A stretch of DNA of 53,056 bases. Origin: Melioribacteraceae bacterium. GTDB lineage: Bacteria > Bacteroidota > Ignavibacteria > Ignavibacteriales > Melioribacteraceae. The first letter of the stretch is position 1. Every line of letters begins with the position of its first letter. The translations under genes and the position numbers were made by a program. The notes below the pieces were generated by a model that saw only the letters and a program-made list of their open reading frames with translations, ran no database searches and was not told the DNA's origin. Where the stretch lies: assembly GCA_021647785.1 (NCBI GenBank), contig JAKIUC010000031.1:1-53056 (forward strand), read 5' to 3'. Shown here piece by piece: positions 27,256 through 36,164 of this stretch.

Positions 27256-29433
27256 ATGAAATCACTTAAAAATCTTAATGAAGCACAACTTGAAGCTGTG
27301 CAGTATAACGCTGGTCCGCATTTAATTGTTGCTGGTGCTGGTTCAGGCAAAACAAAAGTACTTACACATAAAATTGCATATTTAATAGAGGATGGTTTTG
27401 AGCCTTCTAATATTTTATCTCTTACATTTACGAACAAAGCAGCTAACGAAATGAAAGAGCGTATTACTGCTATGATTGGAGTAACAAAGGCAAAGAAACT
27501 TTGGATGGGAACTTTTCATTCAATCTTAGCACGTATTTTAAGAACTGAAGCAGAGAGCCTTAACTATAAAAAAAACTTTTCCATTTACGATAGAGATGAT
27601 TCTGTTTCATTGGTTAGTAATGTTTTATTAGCACTCAATCTTTCTATCGATAATAAATCAGCTTCTGCAATTCAACATCAAATTAGTTCATTGAAAAACA
27701 AAATGATACTACCTGATGAATATGCAAAACATCATGCACAAACTTTACCAGAGAAGAAATTAGCTCAAGTATATATTGAATATAATAAAAGATTATTCGA
27801 AAATAATTCAATGGATTTTGATGATTTATTATTGAAACCAATACAGCTATTCAATAATCATCAAAGAATTTTAGCGAAGTATAAAAAAGAATTTAAGTAC
27901 GTTCTTGTTGATGAGTTTCAGGATACAAATAAAGCACAGTACGAGATAATTAAACTTTTAGTTACTGGTAGAACAAAACTCTGTGTTGTGGGTGATGATG
28001 CGCAATCAATTTACGGGTGGAGAGGTGCAGAACTTGAAAACATGCTTAATTTTGAAAAGGATTTTCCAAAAACTAAAGTCTTTAGACTTGAACAAAATTA
28101 CAGGTCAACAAAGCGAATTTTAAAAGCTGCTGGTTCTGTTATTAAAAACAATCCGGACCAAATTGCTAAAACCCTTTGGACAGATAATGAAGAGGGTGAA
28201 CTGCTTTCAATTATCCGCTGTTCCGATGAAAAAGATGAAGCATTCCAAATTTCAAAACAGATAAAAAAAGAGATTACAACTCAAAAAATTTCTCTAAAAG
28301 ATATTGCAGTTCTTTATAGAATAAATTCGCAATCAAGAGCATTGGAAGAAGCGTTGAGACGTGAGAAACTTCCTTACAAAATTGTTGGTGGTATCGAGTT
28401 TTACAAAAGAAAAGAGATTAAGGATCTTGTTGGTTATCTTCGTGTTTTAGCCAACCAAAGCGATGAAGAGAGTTTATTGAGAATTATGAACTTTCCGCAA
28501 CGTGGTATTGGTAATACATCAATTAGTAAAATGATTGCTTTTGCTCGTAAGTTAGATTTAACTCTTTTTACTACTATGTCGAGAATTTTTGAAGTAATTG
28601 AAGTGAAAGAGAGAATCCAGAAAAATGTTAAACAATTCAAAATTTTACTTGATAAATATATTGATTTAAAAAATCAGCTTTCACTTACTGAATTAACTTC
28701 TGCATTAGTTGATGAACTTGGCATTCTTAAAATGTATAAGGAAGAAAATAGTGTTGAATCACGCCAGAGATATGATAATGTTCAAGAATTATTGAGTGGT
28801 ATTGCAGAATTTTCGAAAGCAAATAAAGGTGCTACAATTGATGACTTTTTATCGGAAGTATCATTAATAGCTGGTGTAGATTCGTACGAAGAGGAAGATA
28901 ATTACGTTACACTGATGACAATTCATAGTTCTAAAGGATTAGAATTTCCATTTGTATTTATCTCTGGTTGTGAAGAGGATATTTTCCCCCTTAATCAAAA
29001 ATTTGATTCTGATTCAAAAATTGAGGAGGAAAGAAGATTATTTTATGTAGCTGTTACACGTGCCGAGCGGAAGGTAATTCTCTCATACGCACGTTCTCGT
29101 TACAGATTTGGCGAAGTTGCTTACCAAGATGTATCAAGATTTATTGGTGAACTTGACTCGGAGACAATTAAGGAGTTAAATCCTGGTGGCAGAAAATCAT
29201 CTTCAAGAAGGCGTAGAGCTTACTATGATGAGTTATATCAAGAGGATTTTGATGATTTTAATCAGGAAAGGCGTTCGCTAAGAGTTGGTAGTAGAGTTAG
29301 CCATGAGAAGTTTGGTGAAGGAAAAATACTTGCAATAAATGGTGTCGGAGATGGTCAAAAAATAAGCATTGCGTTTGAAGAGTTAGGCACAAAACATCTT
29401 CTCACGAAATTTGCTAAGTTAACTATTATTTAA
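27256..29433 (+). CDS. UvrD/PcrA/Rep-family SF1A DNA helicase
   Basis: 725 residues. The ATP-dependent 3'-5' helicase motifs appear in order: Q motif LNEAQLEAV, Walker A AGAGSGKT (26-33), motif Ia TFTNKAANEMKER, Walker B Asp219-Glu220 in VDEFQDTNK, motif III GDDAQSIYGWRGA, motif IV EQNYRST, motif V TIHSSKGLEFPFVF, motif VI YVAVTRAERK. The C-terminal tail (about 670-725, VGSRVSHEKFGEGKILA) is the Tudor-like RNA-polymerase/DNA-binding domain of PcrA/UvrD. Role: repair and removal of replication and transcription blocks. pfkA follows 20 bases later. Confidence 0.94.
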   Translation: MKSLKNLNEAQLEAVQYNAGPHLIVAGAGSGKTKVLTHKIAYLIEDGFEPSNILSLTFTNKAANEMKERITAMIGVTKAKKLWMGTFHSILARILRTEAESLNYKKNFSIYDRDDSVSLVSNVLLALNLSIDNKSASAIQHQISSLKNKMILPDEYAKHHAQTLPEKKLAQVYIEYNKRLFENNSMDFDDLLLKPIQLFNNHQRILAKYKKEFKYVLVDEFQDTNKAQYEIIKLLVTGRTKLCVVGDDAQSIYGWRGAELENMLNFEKDFPKTKVFRLEQNYRSTKRILKAAGSVIKNNPDQIAKTLWTDNEEGELLSIIRCSDEKDEAFQISKQIKKEITTQKISLKDIAVLYRINSQSRALEEALRREKLPYKIVGGIEFYKRKEIKDLVGYLRVLANQSDEESLLRIMNFPQRGIGNTSISKMIAFARKLDLTLFTTMSRIFEVIEVKERIQKNVKQFKILLDKYIDLKNQLSLTELTSALVDELGILKMYKEENSVESRQRYDNVQELLSGIAEFSKANKGATIDDFLSEVSLIAGVDSYEEEDNYVTLMTIHSSKGLEFPFVFISGCEEDIFPLNQKFDSDSKIEEERRLFYVAVTRAERKVILSYARSRYRFGEVAYQDVSRFIGELDSETIKELNPGGRKSSSRRRRAYYDELYQEDFDDFNQERRSLRVGSRVSHEKFGEGKILAINGVGDGQKISIAFEELGTKHLLTKFAKLTII

Positions 29434-29453
29434 TTATTAAAAAGGAATTGAAA

Positions 29454-30497
29454 ATGAAGATTGGTGTGTTAACTGGTGGGGGAGACTGTCCAGGATTAAA
29501 TGCTGTAATTAGGGGTGCAGTTCGTAAATCTCTGCTGCTTGGTTATGAAGTAATAGGAATTAAAAATGGGTGGAAAGGTTTACTTGAAAAAAATTATTAT
29601 AAACTTGACCATGATGCAATTTCAGGAATCCTTCATCGTGGTGGAACAATATTAGGGTCTTCAAGAACAAACCTATATGAGGAAGGAAAAAATTACTACC
29701 AATTAGCTATTGATAATTACAAAGAGATGGGACTTGATGCACTAATAGCTATTGGTGGTGAAGATACTCTTGGTGTTGCAGCAAAACTATATAAAGATGG
29801 TGTTAATGTTATTGGTGTTCCTAAAACAATTGATAACGATTTAAGTGGAACTGATTATACTTTTGGATTTGATACTGCAATAAATATTGCCACTGATGCA
29901 ATTGATAGATTACATACAACAGCAGAATCTCATAATAGAGTTCTTGTTGTAGAAGTTATGGGACGTCATGCTGGTTGGATTGCACTCCACGCTGGGCTTG
30001 CCGGTGGTGCTGATATTACATTAATTCCTGAAAAGCCTTCAACAATAAAGGAGATATGCCGTGTACTTAAGCAACGTCACGATAGAGGTAAAACTTTTAG
30101 TGTTGTTGTTGTTTCGGAAGGAGCAAAAGTAAAAATTGATAGTGAAGAGGATAATTCTTTAATTCTTCAAAATCTTAAAAAGGATTCTTTTGGTCATGTT
30201 GCTCTTGGCGGAATTGGTAACATAGTTGCTGATGCAATTGAGAATGAGATTGGTTACGAAACAAGAGCAGTTGTACTTGGTCACATTCAACGTGGTGGTA
30301 CACCTACTGCGTTCGATAGAGTTCTTGGAAGCAGATTTGGTATTAAAGCTGCAGAGTTAGTTCATAATAAAGATTTTGGAAAAATGACGGCATTACGTGG
30401 AACCAGAATAGTTGCTGTTTCTCTTGAAGAGGCTGTTGGTACTCTAAAAACTGTTGATGATGAAATATATAATGAAGCTCAAATTTTATTTGGATAA
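29454..30497 (+). CDS. pfkA: 6-phosphofructokinase, PPi-dependent type by active-site residues
   Basis: 347 residues. ATG at 29454 is chosen over TTG at 29448 because AAGGA lies about 8 bases upstream and the protein then begins MKIGVLTGGGDCPGLNAVIR. In E. coli numbering, ATP enzymes have Gly104 and Gly124. Here the motif is GGEDT (Glu103-Asp104) and PKTIDND (Lys124), the pair that marks pyrophosphate-using or mixed-substrate PFKs such as that of Amycolatopsis methanolica. The catalytic Asp127/Asp129 are kept, as are MGRHAGW and the fructose-6-phosphate site. So it probably uses PPi and is reversible. It ends before a strong terminator. Confidence 0.92.
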   Translation: MKIGVLTGGGDCPGLNAVIRGAVRKSLLLGYEVIGIKNGWKGLLEKNYYKLDHDAISGILHRGGTILGSSRTNLYEEGKNYYQLAIDNYKEMGLDALIAIGGEDTLGVAAKLYKDGVNVIGVPKTIDNDLSGTDYTFGFDTAINIATDAIDRLHTTAESHNRVLVVEVMGRHAGWIALHAGLAGGADITLIPEKPSTIKEICRVLKQRHDRGKTFSVVVVSEGAKVKIDSEEDNSLILQNLKKDSFGHVALGGIGNIVADAIENEIGYETRAVVLGHIQRGGTPTAFDRVLGSRFGIKAAELVHNKDFGKMTALRGTRIVAVSLEEAVGTLKTVDDEIYNEAQILFG

Positions 30498-30532
30498 GAT
30501 TTACACATTTTTTAATGTAGTGAGTTTTAAAA

Positions 30533-30561
30533 AGCCTCTCCAATTGGAGAGGCTTTTTTTT
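30533..30561 (+). terminator. bidirectional intrinsic terminator after pfkA
   Basis: A perfect palindrome AGCCTCTCC-AATT-GGAGAGGCT (30533-30554) is followed by seven more T on the plus strand and preceded by an A run, so it can also stop transcription of the convergent receiver gene on the minus strand. Confidence 0.9.
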
Positions 30562-30623
30562 ATACCAATCGTAGATAAAAGAATTTGGGGCTGGTTGGAT
30601 CAGTTACTGACCATAACAAACTC

Positions 30624-31082
30624 TTAATCTAATTCGATTGGTTTTTCAATTATTTTTCTAACAACAAATTGTAATAATAATAAATCATCATCCATGAAGA
30701 TAAAATAATTTGCTCCATACTCAAGCGAACGAATTCTCTGTGTTCTATTTTGCGGATTAGTATAAACAATGATTCGTGTTTTAGGAAAAATTGAATTGAT
30801 TTGGTTTATAAACGATGTGTCTATTCCATCAGCAAATTCAATATCAGTTATTATCACATCAAATATTTTTGTCATATGTTTTTTAATGTAATCTTTCTTG
30901 GATGTTTTTACTATCTCGTCTATGTTGTATTCGTTTTTAAGTGTGGAATAAATATCCTCTCGTAGAGTATCAGAATCATTAATTATACAAATAGCAGCCT
31001 CTGCTTTAGGGATTTCGTTAATAATTTTAATACGTTTGTAACTGTTAAATTTATCCGAGTTTTTTCTGTTAATAAATACCAT
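30624..31082 (-). CDS. stand-alone receiver-like protein, degenerate
   Basis: 152 residues with the CheY-like pattern at about 29-147. The acid pair is Asn35-Asp36 (INDSD; first acid lost). The phosphoacceptor site Asp80 is in DVIITDIEF and Thr108 in IVYT. The conserved Lys that holds the phosphate is replaced (GANYFIFM; Met130 at its place). No output domain. It is a clear paralogue of 32548-33036: both share ITDIEF, the Asn-Asp pair and the loss of Lys. Phosphorylation may be altered or absent; a binding role is likely. It converges on pfkA across the shared terminator. Confidence 0.78.
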   Translation of the reverse strand: MVFINRKNSDKFNSYKRIKIINEIPKAEAAICIINDSDTLREDIYSTLKNEYNIDEIVKTSKKDYIKKHMTKIFDVIITDIEFADGIDTSFINQINSIFPKTRIIVYTNPQNRTQRIRSLEYGANYFIFMDDDLLLLQFVVRKIIEKPIELD

Positions 31083-31620
31083 AATATTTTTCCATTATTT
31101 AATATTCAAATTTAATTGGTTAATGAATTATTATGTAGAACAGAAAGTGTACATATTGTGTAGTGATTATTATTAGTAGCTTGTAATGATAAATGCTACA
31201 AGTAGCTATAGCCAAGTATTTGCAAGATTATTTTTACTTCTCTATTCCTTTATTTGTCAAGGACAAAACCCGATCTTTATCAACAGTGTAAAGTGTAGTT
31301 TTTCTCATTTTTCTTCTAAAAATCAAATAAAACAGCAAATTCAAAAATAAAATAGGAAAGTGGGAAAGTAAAAAAAACGTTTTAATTGAACTATTAATAT
31401 TGATAATTATTTATGTTTTGTAATTTATAACTTATTGTACAATCGTAAATTTATTTGTAGAAACAGATATAATTATGGTTTATTTATGAGATTAATTCTC
31501 AATGTGGCTCAAAGTAGAATTTCAAATATCCACTCTATCATTCAAAATTCAATAAAAGTAAATGGTATGCTTATTGCAAATCGTAGGTATATTTTTATTA
31601 ATTAAAAAAGTGTGGAAAAA
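31083..31620. other. gap without a gene, 538 bp
   Basis: Very AT-rich. An imperfect hairpin lies at 31177-31208 (TAGCTTGTA facing TACAAGTAGCTA). No promoter match to TTTG-N19/21-TANNTTTG and no frame with coding character. It carries the divergent control regions of the receiver-like gene and the small membrane protein. Confidence 0.5.
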
Positions 31621-32055
31621 ATGGACCTTACACCAATTATTTACAGTTCAATGTTAGTTGTATTCTCTTTACTAAGCTTAGTGATAATCGTTTCATTTGT
31701 TTGTTCTAAAATGTCGTTTTGTGCAGGCAATAAAAATAAGCAAGTTAGAGGGGAATATAACAATATTGTTTCAGACGTTGTATTACCAACAAGCTATATA
31801 AACCCAAGTGAGAAATTAGTTGAAACACAACCAAATGCTTTTATAGAAGTTGAAGAAGCACCTACCTATTTTGCTCTTCCAAAAGTTGAGGAAGAAGAAT
31901 ATGTACATAATATAGTTAACGACATAAGTAATCCTGAAGTATCTAACCAAGATATTATGCAGAGTGATTATGTAACTTCAGTTTCGAGATATTCAATTGT
32001 CAATTCTCTAACAAGAAACGAATCATACTCAAAAATGTCTGTTCAGTATTCGTAA
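31621..32055 (+). CDS. small membrane protein of unknown function
   Basis: 144 residues from ATG 31621 (a GTG 9 bases upstream is an alternative). One membrane helix near the N-terminus (about 7-29, YSSMLVVFSLLSLVIIVSFV), then a short Cys-containing basic turn (CSKMSFCAGNKNK) and a long acidic, likely unstructured tail rich in Glu, Val and Ser that contains several Tyr and Ser. No known domain. It stands alone between two degenerate receiver genes of opposite orientation, each separated by about 0.5 kb of non-coding sequence, so a link with them is only a guess. Confidence 0.55.
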   Translation: MDLTPIIYSSMLVVFSLLSLVIIVSFVCSKMSFCAGNKNKQVRGEYNNIVSDVVLPTSYINPSEKLVETQPNAFIEVEEAPTYFALPKVEEEEYVHNIVNDISNPEVSNQDIMQSDYVTSVSRYSIVNSLTRNESYSKMSVQYS

Positions 32056-32338
32056 AATAAAGTGTAGTTATATTTGAATAGAAAAATATTAAAGAAGCAA
32101 TTAAGAATTACTTTGAAAAGCAATTATTTAAATAACCCCAGTCCGCTCCTATGCGGGGTGGGGTTTACAAGTTTAAAACGAATGTCTTAAAATGAAATTG
32201 GATACTATATATTACAACTTGATAAAATTAGTGAAGCTATATATAATAGTTGGTTGGAAAAGTAAACTTTGCTAAAAGAGTTTGATGGAAAATTCTATTA
32301 GTGTCGTGTCAAGTTTATAGTGTCGTATGTCTTTTGAA

Positions 32339-32410
32339 CTCACCCCAACCCCTCTCTTGAAAAGAGAGGGGCTTTTACTCCCACTCCCTTTGGGAGAGGG
32401 TTGGGGTGAG
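32339..32410. repeat. G/C-rich inverted repeat in a 492-bp gap
   Basis: CTCACCCCAACCCCTCTC (32339-32356) faces GAGAGGGTTGGGGTGAG (32394-32410), with an inner hairpin CCTCTCTT/AAGAGAGG at 32351-32370. Such C-tract/G-tract palindromes stand out in this AT-rich DNA. The same gap (32056-32547) has TCCGCTCCTATGCGGGG at 32143-32159 and two GTGTCGT words at about 32301 and 32321. No gene seen. Confidence 0.65.
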
Positions 32411-32547
32411 GGATTTATGTACGTCATTAAATACTTGATAAAACACTAATATTAAAATCTTGGAAGTGAATATGGGCAAAAGGGTTTTTACAAAAAAGAA
32501 TAGAGTCTCACAGAGATTCCATTATTGATATAAAGAAACTTTTTAGG

Positions 32548-33036
32548 TTATGCAAAGCCTCCTATTATTTGATTACTATACTTTTTCTTAACCATAATTT
32601 TCACAATGTGCTCTAATAAATTGGATATGTTGCCTAATTGAACAAAAGCATTAGCACCATTCTTTAATAAACGAGTTCTTATTTTAGGGCTATCAATTCT
32701 TGTATAAATAATAATATCAGTTTCTGGGGAAATTGCCTTAATTTGCTTAACGATAGAAGTTAATACTTTATTTCCAAATTCGATATCGGTAATTACAATG
32801 TCAATTTTTTTGGATGCATGTTTTTCAAAGAAATCAGTAAATGTTGAAACAATAATTTTTTCAATATTTGGCACATATTGGATATTAGAAATAATTTCTT
32901 CCTGTATAGCTGGTGAATCATTTAAAACTATAACACAAATAATAGTTCCTTTTGTTATTGCTTCTGTATTAATTATATACTTCGGCTTTTTCTCGTCAGT
33001 ATAAGGCTCTGATAAACTCTTAGATAATGCAGACAT
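32548..33036 (-). CDS. stand-alone receiver-like protein, degenerate (paralogue of 30624-31082)
   Basis: 162 residues: about 30 variable N-terminal residues, then a CheY-like domain with Asn39-Asp40 (VLNDS) at the acid pair, Asp84 in DIVITDIEF, Thr112 in IIIYT and no conserved Lys (GANAFVQL; Leu134 in its place). No output domain. It shares the same three peculiarities with the other receiver gene, so the loss of Lys predates their duplication or both are under the same constraint. The NarL-type regulator 33217-33849, upstream on the same strand, is a normal receiver by contrast. Confidence 0.78.
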   Translation of the reverse strand: MSALSKSLSEPYTDEKKPKYIINTEAITKGTIICVIVLNDSPAIQEEIISNIQYVPNIEKIIVSTFTDFFEKHASKKIDIVITDIEFGNKVLTSIVKQIKAISPETDIIIYTRIDSPKIRTRLLKNGANAFVQLGNISNLLEHIVKIMVKKKYSNQIIGGFA

Positions 33037-33216
33037 TTAGAAATCCTTTATTTATTATTGAAAATAAATCTAAAGGTTTGTATTCAATTTAAGTAGAGCA
33101 AATAATATGATTAGATTGTGGTAGAATCATACACTCTGTTTGTAACAGAATATATGACAAAGTAGTAAATACGTATTTTAAGGCATCTTTATTAAGGATT
33201 TAAGTAGATAAATTAT

Positions 33217-33849
33217 CTATGCTATCAATTTATTTTGAATAACATAATACGCAAGTTCCATATTATTGTTAAAATTCATCTTAGTTAAAATTCTTGCTCT
33301 GTAAGTATTAACAGTATTAACACTTATCGATTTAGATTCGGCAATTTCCTTTACCGACTTTCCTCTCGCAATCAAACACATAACTTCAAATTCTCTATTC
33401 GAAAGTCTGTTGTGAGGTGTCTCGCTGAAATTATCATCAATTGTTTCAGCTAATTTTTCTGCTATAGTTGGTGTTATATACTTTCTACCAGTAGAAATAG
33501 TTCTAATAGCTTTCAATAGTTCCTCTGCTGGTGCTTCTTTTGAAAGGTATGCATTAGCTCCAGCTTTTATTGCTCTTATGGCAACTCTTTCTTCGGGTTG
33601 CATACTAAAAATTAGTACAGGTAGTTTTGGATCAAATTTTCGAATATCACTAAGAACTTCTATACCACTTCTTCCCGGCAGACCAATATCCAAAATAATA
33701 ACATCAAATTTATTATTGCTAATTTTATTTAATAGTGCTTCGCCAGTTTCAACTTCGGCAACTACTTTTATATCAATTTCACTATTAATAATTCGCTTAA
33801 CTCCTTCGCGAATAACTTGATGGTCATCGGCTATAATAATTCTTAACAT
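33217..33849 (-). CDS. NarL/FixJ-type response regulator
   Basis: 210 residues. Intact receiver (1-120): Asp8-Asp9 (IIADDH), phosphoacceptor Asp54 (VIILDIGLPG), Ser82, Lys104 (AYLSKEA). C-terminal LuxR-type helix-turn-helix (148-207): LSNREFEVMCLIARGKSVKE, SVNTVNTYRARILTKM. A DNA-binding transcription regulator activated by phosphorylation. Divergent from the sensor kinase at 33970 (120 bases between), which suggests they form a pair, although the kinase has the HisKA rather than the HisKA_3 type H-box usual for NarL partners. Confidence 0.94.
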   Translation of the reverse strand: MLRIIIADDHQVIREGVKRIINSEIDIKVVAEVETGEALLNKISNNKFDVIILDIGLPGRSGIEVLSDIRKFDPKLPVLIFSMQPEERVAIRAIKAGANAYLSKEAPAEELLKAIRTISTGRKYITPTIAEKLAETIDDNFSETPHNRLSNREFEVMCLIARGKSVKEIAESKSISVNTVNTYRARILTKMNFNNNMELAYYVIQNKLIA

Positions 33850-33969
33850 AATAATCTCGGTGATGAATTCTATGAAGTTTTAAAAACTATCAAAAAAAAT
33901 AATCAGAAAATAGAACTTAAAATAGTTATTTTTTAATTAACGATTAAATCAAAAAAAAAGTTATATAGA

Positions 33970-35886
33970 TTGGAAAAGAAAACAAACTATAAAATAAAGT
34001 GGCAACATGTACTTATTATTTTTGCTATTGTCTTAGCGGTATTACCAGCCCTTATTATTGGATTAAATTTAATTAGTAAAACTGAACAAGAACTTACACA
34101 TAGCGTAAACTTACAACTTACAAATATTGCAAATAACGTTTCAAATGAAATTAATTTTTTCTTTGTTGACCAAATTAAAAAACAATATTTAATAAAGAAA
34201 AGTGTTGAAAATGAAAGTCTCGGAGCAAACGAAAAAGTTGCGTTAATAATTTCTGCTGTAAGTAGCATTGATGAATTAGTATCAATTGCATTAGTATTTA
34301 AGGAAAGAACAGGTCTTACTACTGCAATCCAAAGTCAAAAAGCTTTTGTTGATAGTTTAGATTCTGATAAGAATAAGGAAATATTTGATGTAATTGGAAA
34401 TATGGAAAAAGTTGCTGATGAATTGATATCTGGAGATAAACAATTTGGTAATCCTATTTATATTAAGTCATTAGACTATTGGTGCATCTATTCCATTTTA
34501 CCAGTTAAATTGAACGAAACTCCAGATGCTTATTTAGTATCTCTAATTAATTTGTCATCATTAGAAGAAAACCTCTCTAAACCTTCCTATAGTGGTACTG
34601 GTTCAATAATTATTACTAACGTGCATGGTGAATCTATTTTTAATAGCATTGATTCTCTTACTAATCAGAATATAGTAAGTGATGCAATTGATATGTTAAA
34701 AGGAAATGCTCGTGTAACTCAGGTTTCCAGTTATGTTAAAGATGATGAGAAATTTGTATTTTCAGCATCTTTCACTAAAAATATTAAATGGGTAGTAATA
34801 GCTATTGAAAATTACAACAAAGCATACTCTCTTGTTACAGATATGAATAAAACAATGAGTATTTGGATTATTTTGGGAATTGCTTTAGCAATACTTTTTG
34901 GTATTCTTACAATACATAGAATAAGAAAACCTATAAATCATTTAGTTGAAAAAGCTAAAGAACTTTCAAATGGGAATTTTGATATTAAGGTTGACTATAA
35001 GTTGGATGATTCAATTGGGACTCTTGGGGCAACAATGGAATCTATGGGTAAATCATTAAAAAATAGTTTTATTAAGATAGAAAAGCAAAACATTGAATTG
35101 GAAGATTATAATAAAACGCTTGAAAATAAAGTTCTTGACCGTACTCAGAAATTGAAAGAGACAAATGATGATTTACAAAAAGCCTATACTCAAGTTCTTG
35201 AGTTGAATAATGAAAAGAATGAATTTCTTGGCATTGCAGCACACGATCTTAAAAATCCGTTAGTTGCAATTAAAGGATTTGGTGAAATAATACAACATGA
35301 TGATAAACTTACAAGGGAGGATTTAGAAGAATTTGCTGGAACTATAGTTGAATCTTCTGAAAGAATGTTCGATATTATTACAAGTTTGCTTGATATAAAT
35401 AGAATTGAAGAAGGGCGTATAGAAATTAAGTATGATGTTGTTTCTGCAAATGGAATGGTAGAAAAACTTATTACTCAAAACCTAACTATTGCAACAAAAA
35501 AAGATATTGCTCTAAATTTTAAGAAACTTGAGCCAGATGTAAAGTTTGAAACAGACGAAGCATTAGTATTGCAAGTATTAGATAATTTTCTTTCTAATGC
35601 AATTAAGTTTTCACCTAAAGGGAAATGGATAGATGTTAATATGAATAATAGCAAAGGATATATTAGTATTGCTGTAAAAGATAATGGACCTGGTTTAAAT
35701 GAAAATGATAAGTTAAGAATGTTTAAGAAATTTGTTAAACTTTCTGCAACTCCAACGGATGGTGAAAATTCAACTGGCTTAGGGCTTTCAATTGCTAAAA
35801 AAATAACAGAGATGTTAGGAGGCGATATTTTAGTTGAAAGTGAAGTTGGTAATGGTGCTACATTTGCAATAAAGTTACCAAAATAA
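33970..35886 (+). CDS. membrane sensor histidine kinase (Cache-like sensor, HAMP, HisKA)
   Basis: 638 residues, TTG start (no upstream ATG; the first membrane helix follows at about 13-34). An extracytoplasmic sensor of about 260 residues looks like a Cache-type domain. Then come a second helix (about 297-316), HAMP (RKPINHLVEKAKELSNGNFD), a coiled coil, an H-box with His425 (AAHDLKNPLVAIKG), an N-box (DNFLSNAIKFSP), G1 (KDNGPGLN) and G2 (STGLGLSIAKK). All kinase motifs are intact. The stimulus is unknown. The likely partner is the divergent NarL-type regulator or one of the two receiver-only proteins nearby. Confidence 0.94.
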   Translation: MEKKTNYKIKWQHVLIIFAIVLAVLPALIIGLNLISKTEQELTHSVNLQLTNIANNVSNEINFFFVDQIKKQYLIKKSVENESLGANEKVALIISAVSSIDELVSIALVFKERTGLTTAIQSQKAFVDSLDSDKNKEIFDVIGNMEKVADELISGDKQFGNPIYIKSLDYWCIYSILPVKLNETPDAYLVSLINLSSLEENLSKPSYSGTGSIIITNVHGESIFNSIDSLTNQNIVSDAIDMLKGNARVTQVSSYVKDDEKFVFSASFTKNIKWVVIAIENYNKAYSLVTDMNKTMSIWIILGIALAILFGILTIHRIRKPINHLVEKAKELSNGNFDIKVDYKLDDSIGTLGATMESMGKSLKNSFIKIEKQNIELEDYNKTLENKVLDRTQKLKETNDDLQKAYTQVLELNNEKNEFLGIAAHDLKNPLVAIKGFGEIIQHDDKLTREDLEEFAGTIVESSERMFDIITSLLDINRIEEGRIEIKYDVVSANGMVEKLITQNLTIATKKDIALNFKKLEPDVKFETDEALVLQVLDNFLSNAIKFSPKGKWIDVNMNNSKGYISIAVKDNGPGLNENDKLRMFKKFVKLSATPTDGENSTGLGLSIAKKITEMLGGDILVESEVGNGATFAIKLPK

Positions 35887-35987
35887 TTATTGTTCTATTT
35901 TATTTTGGAGAAGTTCGTAATTTGTAATTCATAAAATTGAATAATCCTATTATTATAAAAAATAAAATAGTATCTTATATACACAAC

Positions 35988-36005
35988 ATCCCGCATAGCG
36001 GGATT
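35988..36005. repeat. 18-bp intergenic palindrome, copy of 27059-27076
   Basis: ATCCCGCATAGCGGGATT here and ATCCCGCCCAGCGGGATT at 27059-27076 differ in 2 central bases. Both are in gaps. The rest of this 278-base gap (35887-36164) is non-coding; the open frame that runs through it from 35937 reads repeat sequence, not a protein N-terminus. Confidence 0.6.
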
Positions 36006-36164
36006 GTTATATACCGATGGTTGCTGAACTTGCGTTGCTCTGAGTTTATCGAAGAGTTGAAGTACAACATTTACTTTCAAAATCCAAAAACCTCTGTAAG
36101 AGTCTCACAGACATTTCATTGTCGGTATAACCCCTACAATAAAACAACACATGATGTACGATTA

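Noticed and set aside
35937-36164. 76 extra N-terminal codons of the LysM/FecR protein
   Set aside because: They translate an intergenic palindrome; the signal peptide begins at ATG 36165.
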